From contig JAJDNI010000085.1 in the NCBI GenBank assembly GCA_022340755.1, positions 1-34,182 of the forward strand: a stretch of 34,182 nt of DNA. The letters run 5' to 3'. Below the pieces are notes generated by a model. That model was not told the DNA's origin and did no database searches. It saw only the letters and a program-made list of their open reading frames with translations. Origin of the DNA: Gemmatimonadota bacterium. GTDB lineage: Bacteria > Gemmatimonadota > Gemmatimonadetes > Longimicrobiales > Gaopeijiaceae. Below, piece by piece: positions 22,474-30,963 of this stretch (position 1 is its first letter; each line of letters opens with the position of its first letter). Made by a program: the position numbers and the translations under genes.

Positions 22474-23604
22474 ATGTCCCGCCCTCCCACGGTCCTCGTC
22501 CTCGCCGGTGAGGCATCCGGCGACGACCACGGAGCCGCCGTCGCCCGAGCGCTGAACCGGCGGATCCCGGGCGTACGCCTCAAGGGCCTTGGCGGTTCTC
22601 GTATGGAGGCGGCCGGCGTCGAGCTTCTGGCAGGCCTCGACGATCTGGCGGTGATGGGGTTCGTCGAGGTCGTGCGCCATCTGGGATTCTTCCGACGCTT
22701 GATGGCGCGGGTGGTGGCCCTGCTGGACACGGGAGAGGTGGATCTCGTGGTCCCTGTGGACTATCCGGGATTCAACCTCCGGGTCGCACGCGCCGCCCAC
22801 GAGCGGGGGATCCCGGTCCTGTACTACATCTCGCCCCAGGTATGGGCCTGGAAGCCACGCCGCGCGCGAAGGCTGGCCGAGCACGCCGCACACGTCGCGG
22901 TGATCCTCCCCTTCGAGGTCGAGATCCTGGCGGCTGCCGGCGCGAGGGTGAGCTTCGTCGGCCACCCACTCCTCGAGCGTAGCGGCTTCGTCGTGGATCG
23001 CGAGGCCTTCTGCGCGCGGGCGGGGGTGGACCCGGGCCGTCCCGTCCTCGCCCTGCTGCCGGGCTCGCGCCGCCAGGAGATCCAACGGCACCTGGAGCTG
23101 TTCGCTGGAGCCGCGCGGCGGGTGCGCGAACGCAACCCCGAGGTGCAGCCGGTGCTGGCCCGAGCGTCGACGGTGCCCACGTCGGCCCTGGAGGGAGTGG
23201 GCTTCCCGGTGGTGGACGACGGCCGCGCGCTGCTACATCACGCACGGGCCGCCCTGGTGAAGTCGGGAACGTCCACGTTGGAGACCGCCCTCGAGGGGAC
23301 GCCGTTCGTCGTGGCCTACCGGACGCACCCGGTCACGTTCTGGCTGGCGCGCCGGCTCGTCCGCGTGGAGCACGTGGCGCTGGCGAATCTCGTCGCGGGA
23401 AAACGTGTGGTGCCGGAGGTGCTCCAGGGGGAAGCCACTCCGGACAGGTTGGCGGAGCTCGTGCTCCCTCTCCTGGACGAGGGCTCGCCCGAGCGGGCCC
23501 GCCAGATCGAGGGACTCGCCCGGGTGAAGGGAGCGTTGGGCACGCCCGGAGCGTCCGAGCGGGTAGCCGAGATAGCCGCGGAGCTGTTGGAGGCGTCCGC
23601 GTGA
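22474..23604 (+). CDS. lpxB: Lipid-A-disaccharide synthase LpxB
   Basis: This 376-residue GT-B family glycosyltransferase joins UDP-2,3-diacylglucosamine and lipid X to form the lipid A disaccharide at the inner membrane. It begins V-L-V-L-A-G-E-A-S-G-D-D-H-G-A, the LpxB hallmark, followed by G-L-G-G-S-R-M, L-A-V-M-G-F-V-E-V, V-D-Y-P-G-F-N-L-R and Y-I-S-P-Q-V-W-A-W-K. The second half has L-L-P-G-S-R-R-Q-E-I and V-K-S-G-T-S-T-L-E-T-A-L, which bind the nucleotide sugar. The length is normal. The stop overlaps the next start (GTGA). The preceding hydrolase step (LpxH, LpxI or LpxG) is not encoded in the window. Confidence 0.96.
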   Translation: MSRPPTVLVLAGEASGDDHGAAVARALNRRIPGVRLKGLGGSRMEAAGVELLAGLDDLAVMGFVEVVRHLGFFRRLMARVVALLDTGEVDLVVPVDYPGFNLRVARAAHERGIPVLYYISPQVWAWKPRRARRLAEHAAHVAVILPFEVEILAAAGARVSFVGHPLLERSGFVVDREAFCARAGVDPGRPVLALLPGSRRQEIQRHLELFAGAARRVRERNPEVQPVLARASTVPTSALEGVGFPVVDDGRALLHHARAALVKSGTSTLETALEGTPFVVAYRTHPVTFWLARRLVRVEHVALANLVAGKRVVPEVLQGEATPDRLAELVLPLLDEGSPERARQIEGLARVKGALGTPGASERVAEIAAELLEASA

Positions 23605-24245
23605 AGGACATCAAGTTCGATGTCGCCGGCGTTCTGGGAATGGGCTTCATCGGCGCCCTTTTCGCCACCATCCGCGTGCGACGCTCGGGCGCCGACCACT
23701 ACGAGAGGTTCCGTCGGGAAGGGAAGCCGGTGGTCTTCGTCGTCTGGCACGGCCAGATGCTCCCGCTGGTGCACGCCCATCGGAACGAAGGCATCGTCGT
23801 CCTGGTGAGCGAGCACGCCGACGGCGAGTACATCACGCGGGTCCTGCACCGACACGGCTTTGGCACCGCCCGCGGATCCAGCACCCGTGGCGCCACGCGG
23901 GGACTGAAGGGGCTCATCCGCGAAGCGCGTGCGGGTCGGGATCTGGCCCTGACCCCCGACGGACCCAAGGGACCGGCCAGGGAGTTCAAGCCCGGCGCCC
24001 TCGCCGTGGCCCAGGTCACCGGCCTTCCCGTGATTCCGTTGGCCGTGGGGGCCTCCTCGGCCTGGCGCCTCACCAGCTGGGACGGGTTCCTCGTACCGCG
24101 GCCGTTCTCGCGGGTCCACGTCGCGTACGGAGAGCCCCTGTGGGTTCCCAGGGAAGCCGGACGCGATGAGTTGGACGGTATGGCCATCGATGTCGGTAGG
24201 GAGCTCGACCGCCTCACGGCACTGGTGGAGGGCGAGGAGTCGTGA
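23601..24245 (+). CDS. DUF374 lysophospholipid-acyltransferase-like protein
   Basis: This 214-residue protein starts at a GTG overlapping the lpxB stop. A hydrophobic N-terminal segment (about 8-25) could anchor it in the membrane. It shows the DUF374 pattern: V-V-W-H-G-Q-M-L-P-L, then S-E-H-A-D-G-E-Y-I, A-R-G-S-S-T-R-G-A and L-T-P-D-G-P-K-G-P. DUF374 proteins are distant relatives of PlsC/LpxL acyltransferases, with W-H-G in place of the H-x-x-x-x-D box. Its place between lpxB and lpxK suggests transfer of an acyl chain to a lipid A precursor. That role is inferred from position only. Confidence 0.85.
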   Translation: MKDIKFDVAGVLGMGFIGALFATIRVRRSGADHYERFRREGKPVVFVVWHGQMLPLVHAHRNEGIVVLVSEHADGEYITRVLHRHGFGTARGSSTRGATRGLKGLIREARAGRDLALTPDGPKGPAREFKPGALAVAQVTGLPVIPLAVGASSAWRLTSWDGFLVPRPFSRVHVAYGEPLWVPREAGRDELDGMAIDVGRELDRLTALVEGEES

Positions 24246-24267
24246 ACCCGGGGGGAGGGTGCCCACG

Positions 24268-25281
24268 GTGAGGAAGAGCGTTGAGGCCCTGGCGCGCCGC
24301 TGGTGGCGTGGGGATCTGGGCACCGCGGGGATCGCCCTGTCCCTCGCGACGGCGCCTCTGGAGTGGGCCTACGCCGCGGAGGTCCGACGTCGTGACCGCC
24401 GTTTTCTGGCGAGCGGGGGAGCCCGAGTGGAGGGACTCGCGGTCGTCTCGGTGGGCAACCTGGTGGTGGGTGGAACCGGGAAGACGCCCGTGGCGGCCTG
24501 GATGATCCGCGTGTTGGCGGACGCCGGCGCCCGACCCGCGCTGCTGTCCCGCGGCTACGGCGACGACGAGCTTCGCCTGCATCGGCGGTGGAACCCGGCC
24601 GCAGCGGTGGAGGCCGACCCCGACCGTCTGGCCGCCGCGCACCGCGCGCGGAGGCACGGAGCGAACGTCGCGGTGCTGGACGACGGTTTCCAGCACAGAA
24701 GGCTCGCGCGCGCCGTGGACGTCGTCCTGCTGGCCGCGGAGGACCCGTTCCCGGGCCGGATGCTCCCCCGGGGCCCTTACCGGGAGCCCGCCGAAGCCCT
24801 GCAGCGGGCCGACGTCGTGATCGTGACGCGCAGAACCGCTACGCCCGAATCCGCCTCGGCGGTGGCGGAGACCACCGCACGGCGGCACCCCGCCGCCACC
24901 GTGGCCGTGTTGGCGTTGCTCCCGGGGTCCTGGCTCACCTTGGAAGGGCGTCCCGCGGCACCCCCTGAGGGCGCGATCCTCGCCGTCGCGGGTATCGCCA
25001 GGCCGGAGGCGTTCCGGACGCAGGTCGCGGAGGCGACCGACGCGGACCCGGAGCTCGTCGCGTTCTCCGACCATCACGCATACACGGCCGCGGAGGCCGG
25101 GGTATTGCGCAGAAGAGCCGGAAAGCGGACGCTCGTGGTCACGGAGAAGGACGCGGTGAAGCTCGAGCGGCACGCCACCGAGTTGGGGGACGTGCGCGTC
25201 CTCGGAATACGTCTGGCGTGGGAATCTGGAGAAACGGAAGTGCGGAACCTGGTGGCGGCCCTGGCGCCGCGGGAGGCGTGA
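24268..25281 (+). CDS. lpxK: Tetraacyldisaccharide 4'-kinase LpxK
   Basis: This 337-residue membrane-bound kinase phosphorylates the 4' position of the lipid A disaccharide. The P-loop is V-G-N-L-V-V-G-G-T-G-K-T-P (about 56-68). The catalytic Asp lies in L-D-D-G-F-Q-H-R-R-L, and the later D-H-H-A-Y and T-E-K-D-A-V-K stretches are conserved. The start GTG at 24268 has GGGGGGAGGG (24250-24259) eight bases upstream; the GTG at 24259 overlaps that site and is less likely. Upstream in-frame codons back to 24166 overlap the acyltransferase gene and lack support. The stop overlaps or abuts the nadB start. Confidence 0.94.
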   Translation: MRKSVEALARRWWRGDLGTAGIALSLATAPLEWAYAAEVRRRDRRFLASGGARVEGLAVVSVGNLVVGGTGKTPVAAWMIRVLADAGARPALLSRGYGDDELRLHRRWNPAAAVEADPDRLAAAHRARRHGANVAVLDDGFQHRRLARAVDVVLLAAEDPFPGRMLPRGPYREPAEALQRADVVIVTRRTATPESASAVAETTARRHPAATVAVLALLPGSWLTLEGRPAAPPEGAILAVAGIARPEAFRTQVAEATDADPELVAFSDHHAYTAAEAGVLRRRAGKRTLVVTEKDAVKLERHATELGDVRVLGIRLAWESGETEVRNLVAALAPREA

Positions 25282-26882
25282 GGTTGGATCGGTCCACCGA
25301 CGTCCTGGTCATCGGCAGCGGCATCGCCGGTCTGACGTTCGCACTGAAGCTGGCGCCCCGTGCTCGCGTGCTGCTCGTAACCAAGAAGGAGCGGGCCGAT
25401 TCGTCGACGAACTACGCCCGGGGCGGCATCGCCTCGGTGCTCGGCGACGACGACCGCTTCGAGCTCCACATTCAGGACACCCTGGTGGCCGGTGCGGGGC
25501 TCTGCCATCCCAGAGCGGTGGAGGTCCTGGTCACCGAGGGTCCGGCGCGTGTGTACGAGCTCATCGAGTGGGGAGCGCAGTTCGACCGTGACCCCGGCGC
25601 GCAGCTCTCCCTCGGGCGCGAGGGCGGGCACTCCAGGCGGCGCATCGCGCATGCCGGCGATCACACGGGCCACGAGATCGAGACCGCGCTCCTGGCGGCC
25701 GTGGAGGCGGAGCCGAACATCGAGGTCCTCGAGGATCACCTGGCTCTCGATCTCCTGGTCACCCCGGACCCTGCTGGCAGGCCCGTGTGCACGGGTGCCC
25801 TCGTCCTCGACCATCGGGTGGGGGAGACGTCCGTCGTCCGTGCGCGATTCACCATGCTGGCTTCAGGCGGGTGTGGGCAGGTGTACCGGCACACGACGAA
25901 CCCGGACATCGCCACGGGAGACGGCATTGCCATGGCGTACCGGGCCGGCGCGCGCATCGCCAACATGGAGTTCATCCAGTTCCACCCCACAGCACTCTTC
26001 CCCACCGAAGATCCCGCCTTCCTCATGACGGAAGCGCTACGAGGAGAAGGAGCCGAGCTGCGAACATTGGACGGCAGGGCATTCATGCCGGAGTACCATC
26101 CCCTGGGCTCCCTGGCTCCCCGGGACGTCGTCGCCCGCGCCATCGACCACGAGATCAAGGAGCGCGGAGAGACGCACGTCATTCTGGACGTCTCGCGCAT
26201 CGCTGGCGAGAAGCTGGAGAGTCACTTTCCGGCGGCCGTCGAGGCCTGCCGCGATCGGGGGTTCGAGCCGGCCGAGGGGATTCCTGTGGTTCCTGCCGCC
26301 CACTACGTGTGCGGGGGGGTCCTCACCGACAGCATGGGGCATACGAGCCTGGCGGGGCTCTACGCCACCGGTGAGGTGGCCTGCTCGGGTGTGCACGGGG
26401 CGAACCGACTGGCATCGAACTCCCTGCTCGAAGCCGTGGTCTTCGCCGACCGTGCCGCGCGCCTCGTGTCCTACCGCCTACAGACCGACGCGGCGTATGT
26501 GGCTCCTCCCCTCCGTCGGGAGCTGCCCAAGCCGGGGCCGGAGGATCCGGGGCTCCCGGGTATCGCTGCCAGGCGCGCGGAGCTCCGCGGGCTCATGTGG
26601 GACCTGGTCGGCATCGTCCGCTCCGACGAACGCCTGGAGCGAGCGGAGGCGGACGTGGCACGCCTTGCCGCCGCCGAGGCGGTCCGGTGGCTGAGCACGC
26701 GATGGACGGCGGACGGAGCCGAGCTTCGGAATCTCCTGCAGGTGGCCGAGCTCATCGTCCGCTGCGCACGCCTTCGCCGAGAGAGCAGGGGATTGCACTA
26801 CACGCTCGACCACCCTCACCGCGACAACGAACGCTTTCTCAGGGACACCGTCATCAGCCGGGCCGGCGGACTCCCCTGGTGA
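25278..26882 (+). CDS. nadB: L-aspartate oxidase
   Basis: This 534-residue flavoprotein oxidises L-aspartate to iminoaspartate for NAD synthesis. The FAD-binding site V-L-V-I-G-S-G-I-A-G lies at the N-terminus. Q-F-H-P-T-A-L, E-A-L-R-G-E-G-A and the long conserved stretch with A-A-H-Y-V-C-G-G-V, G-E-V-A-C-S-G-V-H-G and N-S-L-L-E-A follow. The C-terminal three-helix domain is present. H-G-A-N-R-L-A-S-N-S favours NadB over succinate dehydrogenase. The start is uncertain: GTG at 25278 makes a GTGA overlap with lpxK but is one base from GGGAGG (25271-25276), while TTG at 25284 has ideal seven-base spacing. nadA and nadC are not in the window. Confidence 0.94.
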   Translation: MRLDRSTDVLVIGSGIAGLTFALKLAPRARVLLVTKKERADSSTNYARGGIASVLGDDDRFELHIQDTLVAGAGLCHPRAVEVLVTEGPARVYELIEWGAQFDRDPGAQLSLGREGGHSRRRIAHAGDHTGHEIETALLAAVEAEPNIEVLEDHLALDLLVTPDPAGRPVCTGALVLDHRVGETSVVRARFTMLASGGCGQVYRHTTNPDIATGDGIAMAYRAGARIANMEFIQFHPTALFPTEDPAFLMTEALRGEGAELRTLDGRAFMPEYHPLGSLAPRDVVARAIDHEIKERGETHVILDVSRIAGEKLESHFPAAVEACRDRGFEPAEGIPVVPAAHYVCGGVLTDSMGHTSLAGLYATGEVACSGVHGANRLASNSLLEAVVFADRAARLVSYRLQTDAAYVAPPLRRELPKPGPEDPGLPGIAARRAELRGLMWDLVGIVRSDERLERAEADVARLAAAEAVRWLSTRWTADGAELRNLLQVAELIVRCARLRRESRGLHYTLDHPHRDNERFLRDTVISRAGGLPW

Positions 26883-27352
26883 GGATCCAGGTGGTGGTCG
26901 TGGGGCGTGTGCGGGGGTCGCTGGAGGGACCGGTCTCGGAGTATGAGGAGCGCGCGCGCCGCTACTGGAAGCTCGAGGTCACCGAGGTGGACGCCGGGGC
27001 TCCGGGCAGAAACCCGGAGCCCCGGCGCGTCATGGCCGCCGAGGGCGAGCGCATCCTCGGAAAGGTCGCGACCGGACTCGAGCTGGTGGCCCTGACCCGC
27101 GTGGGTACGGGAATGGACTCCCGCACGTTCACCGGCTGGCTGGAAGGTCAGGCCGTGTCCGCCGCACCCGGCGTCGCGTTCGTGCTGGGCGGAGCGTTCG
27201 GCCTGGATCCGGCCGTCTTGAGTCGCGCGTCCCGACGGTTCTCGCTTTCGCCCATGACCCTCCCCCATGAACTGGCACGCCTGGTCCTGGCAGAGCAGCT
27301 CTACCGGGCCGGGACGATTCTCCGGGGTGAACCGTACCACAAAGGAGATTGA
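26879..27352 (+). CDS. rlmH: 23S rRNA pseudouridine-1915 N3-methyltransferase RlmH
   Basis: This 157-residue SPOUT methyltransferase modifies helix 69 of 23S rRNA on the 70S ribosome. The deep-knot region is visible as F-V-L-G-G-A-F-G-L-D, S-L-S-P-M-T-L-P-H-E-L-A-R-L-V-L-A-E-Q-L-Y-R-A and the C-terminal G-E-P-Y-H-K. Length matches E. coli RlmH (155). The first part is less conserved, with a G-R-N-P-E-P-R-R insertion-like stretch. The GTG start overlaps the nadB stop (GTGA), so it is translationally coupled. Confidence 0.95.
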   Translation: MRIQVVVVGRVRGSLEGPVSEYEERARRYWKLEVTEVDAGAPGRNPEPRRVMAAEGERILGKVATGLELVALTRVGTGMDSRTFTGWLEGQAVSAAPGVAFVLGGAFGLDPAVLSRASRRFSLSPMTLPHELARLVLAEQLYRAGTILRGEPYHKGD

Positions 27353-27356
27353 CCGC

Positions 27357-28976
27357 GTGGCCGAGCCGCTCAACCTGGAAATCAACGTCGCGTGGCCGTC
27401 GGGAGGTCCTCTCGCCATGGACTATCTGGCCGGGGCACCCAAGGCGCTGTCCTTCTATGCCAGCCACTTCGCCGATCCCGACGCGTACCACGCGAAAGCC
27501 GTGGAGGTGGATTCACGGTTCGACCGCGACGCACGCCGCCGTGCCGCGGAAGCCATCCGGATCCCGGCGGATGTCGGTGGATCCCGCCTGGACCGTTTCG
27601 TGGACGAAGGCGGGTACATGGTCACAACCGGTCAACAGCCGGGGCTGTTCAGCGGACCTCTGTACAGCGTCTACAAGGCCGTCACGGCGCTGCGCCTGGC
27701 GAATCACCTGGAGGAGCGGCTAGGAAAGCCGGTGCTGCCCGTCTTCTGGGTCGGCTCGGAGGATCACGACTGGCAGGAGGTCAATCACGCGTACGTGGTG
27801 GGCACGGACAACGACCTCCTGCTTTCGAGCCTTGGAGACAGGCCGGGCGACGTGCATCCCTCCGTGTCCCGGATCCCCTTGGGAGAGAGCGTCGCCGACG
27901 TCCGGGACACGTTCGTCGCCGCGCTCCCTCGCACGGACTTCAGCGAGCCCTACGCCGCGCTACTGGAAGAGGCCGTGACGCCCGGTGTCACACTGCCGGA
28001 GAGCTTCCACCGGATCCTCGAAGAGCTTCTCGGTCCCGCCGGGCTGTGCTTCACCGACGCCGCCGACCCGGTCCTGAAGTCCGCGTCGGCGGGCATACTG
28101 GATCAGGAGCTCACCCGCTCCTCCGAGACCGAGTCGATCCTCGCCGCCACGGCGCATCGCCTCGAGGCGGCCGGATACGGCCTCCAGGTAGCCCTCATGG
28201 AGGGGGGGGTCAACCTCTTCCTCGAGGGCGCCGCGGGACGCGAACGCCTCTACCGCGACTCCGGCGGCTTCCGCTTGCACGCGTCCGGCGAGGTCCTGGA
28301 CCTCGATGGCATCCGGGCCCGTGTCACCGAGGACCCCGGTTCGCTCAGCCCCAACGTGCTCCTTCGGCCCGTGGTCGAGAGCGCCGTGTTCCCCACGCTC
28401 TCCTACGTCGCGGGGCCGGGGGAGATCGCCTACTTCGCACAGATCCGGGAGTTCTTCGAGGCCTTCTCGATCCGGATGCCGGTCGTACATCCACGCCACG
28501 GCGCCACCGTCGTGGAGTCCAAGGTCCGTAAGGTGCTCGACAAGTTCGGGCTGCAGCCGGACGCGCTGGCGCGGCCCTTCCACGAGGTGGCCGGAGAGAT
28601 CGCGAGGGAGGAGATCCCGGAGGATGTCCGCCGGGCTCTGGGCGCCCTTCGTGGTGCCGTTGGCAAAGGCGTAGGAGATCTGCAGAGCGCGGTGAAGGCC
28701 CTCGACCCCACGCTCAAAGGCCCCGTTCAGCATGTGCGGGCACAGGCGTTCGCGGCGCTGGACGAGCTGGAGCGGAAGGTGGTCCAGGCGGTCAAGCGGG
28801 AGAGCGAGATCGCGCTGGCGCAGCTCGAGAAGGCCCAACTCCACCTGTATCCGGGCGGCAAGCCTCAGGAGCGAGTCCTCAACGTCTTCTATTACCTGTT
28901 CCGATACGGTGGCGCATTTCTTGATGCGCTTCATGATCGCTTCGCGCTGAATCTCGATCGCCTTCCGGACGTATGA
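27357..28976 (+). CDS. bshC: Putative cysteine ligase BshC (bacillithiol synthesis)
   Basis: This 539-residue protein has the BshC signature region Y-M-V-T-T-G-Q-Q-P-G-L-F-S-G-P-L-Y, followed by F-W-V-G-S-E-D-H-D-W-Q-E-V-N (about 80-145). The N-terminal Rossmann-like core is followed by a long helical/coiled-coil section (about 400-510). Bacillithiol is a Cys-GlcN-malate thiol; BshC is thought to add cysteine to GlcN-malate. The length equals that of Bacillus BshC. The start GTG has AAAGGAG (27341-27347) nine bases upstream, overlapping the rlmH end, which is strong support. bshA and bshB are not in the window. Bacillithiol is known in some diderm phyla as well as Firmicutes. Confidence 0.9.
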   Translation: MAEPLNLEINVAWPSGGPLAMDYLAGAPKALSFYASHFADPDAYHAKAVEVDSRFDRDARRRAAEAIRIPADVGGSRLDRFVDEGGYMVTTGQQPGLFSGPLYSVYKAVTALRLANHLEERLGKPVLPVFWVGSEDHDWQEVNHAYVVGTDNDLLLSSLGDRPGDVHPSVSRIPLGESVADVRDTFVAALPRTDFSEPYAALLEEAVTPGVTLPESFHRILEELLGPAGLCFTDAADPVLKSASAGILDQELTRSSETESILAATAHRLEAAGYGLQVALMEGGVNLFLEGAAGRERLYRDSGGFRLHASGEVLDLDGIRARVTEDPGSLSPNVLLRPVVESAVFPTLSYVAGPGEIAYFAQIREFFEAFSIRMPVVHPRHGATVVESKVRKVLDKFGLQPDALARPFHEVAGEIAREEIPEDVRRALGALRGAVGKGVGDLQSAVKALDPTLKGPVQHVRAQAFAALDELERKVVQAVKRESEIALAQLEKAQLHLYPGGKPQERVLNVFYYLFRYGGAFLDALHDRFALNLDRLPDV

Positions 28977-29007
28977 GAAGGGACCCATGGGCGCACCCCG
29001 GACTCCG

Positions 29008-29025
29008 CAACCCGGATCCGGGTTG
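29008..29025. repeat. Perfect 18-base palindrome
   Basis: CAACCCGG and CCGGGTTG flank a central AT with no mismatch. The site lies 31 bases after the bshC stop and just before the predicted promoter of the next gene. It lacks a T-tract. It may be an operator or a weak terminator. Confidence 0.45.
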
Positions 29026-29032
29026 TGTGCCG

Positions 29033-29062
29033 TTGATCTTCGGCCACGCGGGGGCGTAACTT
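29033..29062 (+). promoter_or_regulatory. Possible promoter giving a leaderless mRNA
   Basis: TTGATC (29033-29038) and TAACTT (29057-29062) are 18 bases apart. The -10 box ends six bases before the ATG at 29069, and no Shine-Dalgarno lies between, so transcription would begin at or next to the start codon. The -10 matches only TAnnnT, so confidence is limited. Confidence 0.35.
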
Positions 29063-29068
29063 CGGCCC

Positions 29069-29356
29069 ATGTTCTTGCTTCCGTACATCCTCGTCCTGGT
29101 GCTCCTCATCCCCATCCTGGCGATCGTTCTCGATTCCCAGCTGGGGCGGGCGCTGGCCTCGCGTCTCGAGCGCCGGACCCTGGATTCGTCGCCGGATCTG
29201 GTGGCCGAGCGCATCGCGTTCCTCGAGGGGGAAGTAGAGCGACTGGGGAGCGAGCTCTTGCGCCTGGACGAGGAGAGCCAGTTCCTGCAGAAGCTCCTCG
29301 CCGAGCGGCACCCCGAGGAAGGGGCCGCTCTGCCGCCGGGTGACGACGTCGACTGA
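29069..29356 (+). CDS. Small membrane-anchored coiled-coil protein, PspB-like
   Basis: This 95-residue protein has one N-terminal membrane helix (about 2-22, L-L-P-Y-I-L-V-L-V-L-L-I-P-I-L-A-I-V-L), a short basic linker, a predicted coiled coil (about 45-80, I-A-F-L-E-G-E-V-E-R-L) and an acidic tail. The layout resembles phage shock protein B, but I see no diagnostic motif and no other psp gene. The next gene, murJ, starts inside its last codons (17-base overlap). A role near the MurJ flippase or in envelope stress is a guess from position. Confidence 0.65.
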   Translation: MFLLPYILVLVLLIPILAIVLDSQLGRALASRLERRTLDSSPDLVAERIAFLEGEVERLGSELLRLDEESQFLQKLLAERHPEEGAALPPGDDVD

Positions 29357-30911
29357 GTCGACCCCGCGGCGCGGAAGCCGGGCGGCCGGAAAGGTCGCCG
29401 CCGGCATCTTTCTGAGCCGGGTTCTCGGGTACCTGCGGGACCGCGCCATCGCGTACTACTTCGGCGCTTCCGACCTCGCCGATGCGTTCCGCGCCGCACT
29501 GCGGCTACCCAACGTTCTACAGAATCTCCTCGGGGAAGGTACGCTCTCCGCGTCGCTCATCCCGGTGTACGCCGAGTTCCTGGAGCAGGGCAGGGAGGAG
29601 GAAGCAGGCCGCTTCGCGGGCGCCGCCCTGGGCATTCTCACCGTGGTGGCGGCGGCGATGGCTTTGCTGGGCATCGTGCTCGCCCCGGTCCTGGTGAGCG
29701 TCTTCTTCGGAGCGTGGGATCCGTCGAAGCAGGCCATCACCGTGACCCTCGTGCGCATCATGTTCCCCATGACGGGGATCCTCGTGGTGAGCGCCTGGGC
29801 CCTGGGTATCCTCAACAGCCACCGTCGCTTCTTCGTTTCGTACGTCGCCCCGGCGTTCTGGAACATCGCGATGATCACGGCGGTGGTGGGTGGCGCCACC
29901 CTGCTGATGCTGGGCCCGAGGCGCCTCGTGGTGGCCCTCGCCTGGGGCGCTCTGGCCGGCGGCTTCCTCCAGCTCGCGGTCCAGCTTCCCTTCGTTGTCC
30001 CTCTGCTGAAGGGGTTCCGTCTGTCTCTGGGACGCGGGGTCGCCGGCGTGGCCGAGGCGGTGCACAACTTCTGGCCGGTGGTGGCCGCGCGTGGGGTGGT
30101 GAACCTCGTGGGCTGGGTCGACATCATCCTGGCGGCCCGCCTTGCGGGGGGCGCTGTGGCGGTCCTGGCGTACGCCCAGTCGATCTACATGCTGCCGATC
30201 TCCCTCTTCGGGATGTCGGTGGCAGCCTCGGAGCTGCCGGAGCTGTCCCGCATGCGCGGCGAGGCGGTGGAGGATCTCGCCTCACGGGTGTCCGCCGCCC
30301 TTCGGGGGACGGCCTACTTCGTGATCCCGTCCGCGGTCGTCTACTTCTTCCTGGGCGACGTCGTCGTAGGCGCCATCTACCAGACCGGCGCGTTCGACGC
30401 CTCCGACACCCTGGCGACCTGGGCGGTCCTGGCGGCGTTTTCCCTCGGGATCGCCGCCACGTCGAGCAGCCGGGTGCTGTCTTCCGCGTTCTACGCCCTG
30501 CGCGATACCCGCACGCCCGCGCGGATCGCGTACCTCCGGGTCACCGTGGCGACCCTGACCGGGTTCCTGATGATGTTCCCTTTGGACCGCTTCGCGGTGG
30601 GGCCGCGCCACCTGGGCGCGACGGGGCTGGCCTTCGGTGCCTCGCTCGGAGCGTGGCTCGAGTACGTGCTGCTGCGTCGCGCCCTACGAAAGCGCCTCGG
30701 CCGCTACGGCGCCGGCGCGGCGACGCTCGGGCGCATCTGGCTGGCCTCCGCCGTGGCCGCGGCGGTGGGTGTGCGGGTGCAGGCGCTCGTCCCCGGCGGG
30801 AACCCCGTCGTGGTAGGCCTGGAAACGCTCCTTCCCGCGGGGGTAGTCTACCTTGCGGTCACGGCCGCGCTGGGTGTCGGAATCCCCATGCTGCGGTCTC
30901 GCGCCCGATAG
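29340..30911 (+). CDS. murJ: Lipid II flippase MurJ
   Basis: This 523-residue inner-membrane protein of the MVF/MOP superfamily flips lipid II for peptidoglycan synthesis. The N-terminal signature is clear: F-L-S-R-V-L-G-Y-L-R-D-R, A-D-A-F-R-A-A-L-R-L-P-N-V and G-E-G-T-L-S-A-S-L-I-P-V-Y. About 13-14 hydrophobic helices follow. A-L-R-D-T-R-T-P near residue 388 is a conserved loop. The GTG start overlaps the previous gene and has no strong Shine-Dalgarno; a start a few codons later is possible, as the first 14 residues are not conserved in type. Confidence 0.94.
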   Translation: MTTSTESTPRRGSRAAGKVAAGIFLSRVLGYLRDRAIAYYFGASDLADAFRAALRLPNVLQNLLGEGTLSASLIPVYAEFLEQGREEEAGRFAGAALGILTVVAAAMALLGIVLAPVLVSVFFGAWDPSKQAITVTLVRIMFPMTGILVVSAWALGILNSHRRFFVSYVAPAFWNIAMITAVVGGATLLMLGPRRLVVALAWGALAGGFLQLAVQLPFVVPLLKGFRLSLGRGVAGVAEAVHNFWPVVAARGVVNLVGWVDIILAARLAGGAVAVLAYAQSIYMLPISLFGMSVAASELPELSRMRGEAVEDLASRVSAALRGTAYFVIPSAVVYFFLGDVVVGAIYQTGAFDASDTLATWAVLAAFSLGIAATSSSRVLSSAFYALRDTRTPARIAYLRVTVATLTGFLMMFPLDRFAVGPRHLGATGLAFGASLGAWLEYVLLRRALRKRLGRYGAGAATLGRIWLASAVAAAVGVRVQALVPGGNPVVVGLETLLPAGVVYLAVTAALGVGIPMLRSRAR

Positions 30912-30963
30912 ACGGCGACTCGCACGGCCCCGTGACCCCGAGAAGCCCGCACACCGCAGGCAC

